The notes under the pieces were generated by a model. It saw nothing but the letters and a program-made list of their open reading frames with translations, was not told the DNA's origin and did not search any database. This document shows positions 5,414 to 5,821 of a DNA stretch of 5,821 nt, piece after piece (position 1 is the first letter of the stretch; the number at the start of each line of letters is the position of its first letter). Source of the stretch: Pseudomonadota bacterium (lineage in GTDB: Bacteria > Pseudomonadota > Alphaproteobacteria > Rhizobiales > Hyphomicrobiaceae); NCBI GenBank assembly GCA_021812845.1, contig JAKAML010000100.1:1-5821 (forward strand), in the 5' to 3' direction. Both the position numbers and the translations under genes were made by a program.

Positions 5414-5821
5414 GCGATCGGCGTCTCGGAACACCCGGCTTCCCACGGTACCCCGCTGGCCCTGGTACTTCCCCGCGTACGGCCGGCGGGTGGCCTGGTC
5501 CATCTGGGCAAAGACGATCTGGCAGATCCGCCGGCCGCTGGTCAGGCGCAGGGGCAGGCGGTTGGCGTTGAACAGCTCCAGGGTGATGTTTCCCTCAAAG
5601 CCGGGGTCCACCCACCCCGCGTTCTGGATGAACAGGCCGCCCCTGTTGGGCCGCCGGTTGTGGGTGTTGCTCCACACGCCGTAGTCCCAATCGACGATCC
5701 GGCCCTCGGCGTCCAGCGCCGCGGACGCTTCGGCGACCATGGCGGGGCCGAACGGCTCGGCGGTGTTCTCCTGCTCGCGCATCCACTGCACGCGGACCGG
5801 GCGGCCCGGCAGGGCGCGGGC
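5399..5821 (-). CDS. dcd: Hybrid ORF: xanthine-dehydrogenase-type molybdopterin subunit fragment fused to the C-terminal part of dCTP deaminase (5' partial)
   Basis: One minus-strand frame runs from the window edge to TGA at 5399-5401 (140 codons). Residues 1 to about 55 read as the molybdopterin-binding subunit of the xanthine/aldehyde dehydrogenase family: [40 protein letters not shown]. Residues about 60 to 135 are the C-terminal part of dCTP deaminase: [20 protein letters not shown] with the catalytic-type Glu of the TLEL segment, [10 protein letters not shown], and the nucleotide-binding tail [12 protein letters not shown]. The deaminase makes dUTP or dUMP from dCTP. Its N-terminal half, including the RSS-x-x-R motif, is absent, so this piece should not be active. 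The molybdoenzyme part is likewise cut off after the VWSNTH segment. The join is near 5640-5656. No internal start is needed, since the frame is open to 5821; GTG at 5789-5791 is not a real start. It is best read as two broken genes joined in frame, by recombination or by misassembly. Confidence 0.85.
   Translation of the reverse strand, partial: ARALPGRPVRVQWMREQENTAEPFGPAMVAEASAALDAEGRIVDWDYGVWSNTHNRRPNRGGLFIQNAGWVDPGFEGNITLELFNANRLPLRLTSGRRICQIVFAQMDQATRRPYAGKYQGQRGTVGSRVFRDADRSPGS
5631..5647. repeat. Inverted repeat at the dcd/molybdopterin-subunit junction
   Basis: AACAGG (5631-5636) and CCTGTT (5642-5647) are perfect inverted repeats around CCGCC. They lie at the point where the protein changes from molybdoenzyme to dCTP deaminase sequence. 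Confidence 0.5.

Noticed and set aside
5564..5570. GTTGAAC, considered as an integron attC core because toxin-antitoxin pairs are common cassette cargo
   Set aside because: It lies inside the dcd coding part, has no partner core site or attC-like stem, and matches a very degenerate consensus.

Overview
The window is GC-rich DNA from a methylotrophic bacterium. The tetrahydromethanopterin (H4MPT) formaldehyde-oxidation genes fhcD-fhcC lie beside a gene for an MxaD-like methanol-dehydrogenase accessory protein. The high GC3, the mxaD type and the small conserved ORF point to an alphaproteobacterium of the Hyphomicrobiales/Methylobacterium kind. That assignment is inferred from protein resemblance recalled by eye; no search was run.

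Layout. Positions 2-346 (+) hold the C-terminal half of a DUF1194 (von Willebrand A-like) protein that enters from the left edge. Positions 347-563 form a convergent intergenic region with two strong hairpins. Positions 564-764 (-) hold a 66-aa conserved four-cysteine protein of unknown function with a good ribosome binding site. Positions 1032-2740 (-) hold fhcD and fhcC, overlapping by ATGA. Positions 2741-3072 are a divergent control region. Positions 3073-4679 (+) hold an mxaD-like gene overlapping a seven-bladed YVTN-type beta-propeller gene. The propeller's signal peptide is built from a 12-bp tandem repeat. A GC hairpin follows at 4700-4721. Positions about 4815-5413 (+) hold a VapBC toxin-antitoxin pair. 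Positions 5399-5821 (-) hold a hybrid reading frame: a xanthine-dehydrogenase-type molybdopterin subunit fragment fused in frame to the C-terminal part of dCTP deaminase.

How the genes work together. MxaD and the propeller protein are both predicted to be exported and probably serve PQQ-dependent methanol oxidation in the periplasm. FhcD and FhcC are cytoplasmic subunits of the formyltransferase/hydrolase complex that turns formyl-H4MPT, made from the resulting formaldehyde, into formate. The two divergent units could share control through the 332-bp region between them. The usual partners fhcA and fhcB, and the methanol dehydrogenase structural genes, are not in the window.

The right end is a different kind of DNA. 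The stretch from roughly 4850 to 5645 has a different codon style. It contains the toxin-antitoxin pair and only part of dcd, and it ends inside a frame belonging to another gene. It is either a recent recombination or insertion, or an assembly chimera. I did not find a convincing new multi-gene system. The most notable points are the fusion junction with a hairpin sitting on it, the 12-bp repeat in the propeller signal peptide, the fhcDC/mxaD divergent arrangement without fhcAB, and the strong dyad at 430-452.
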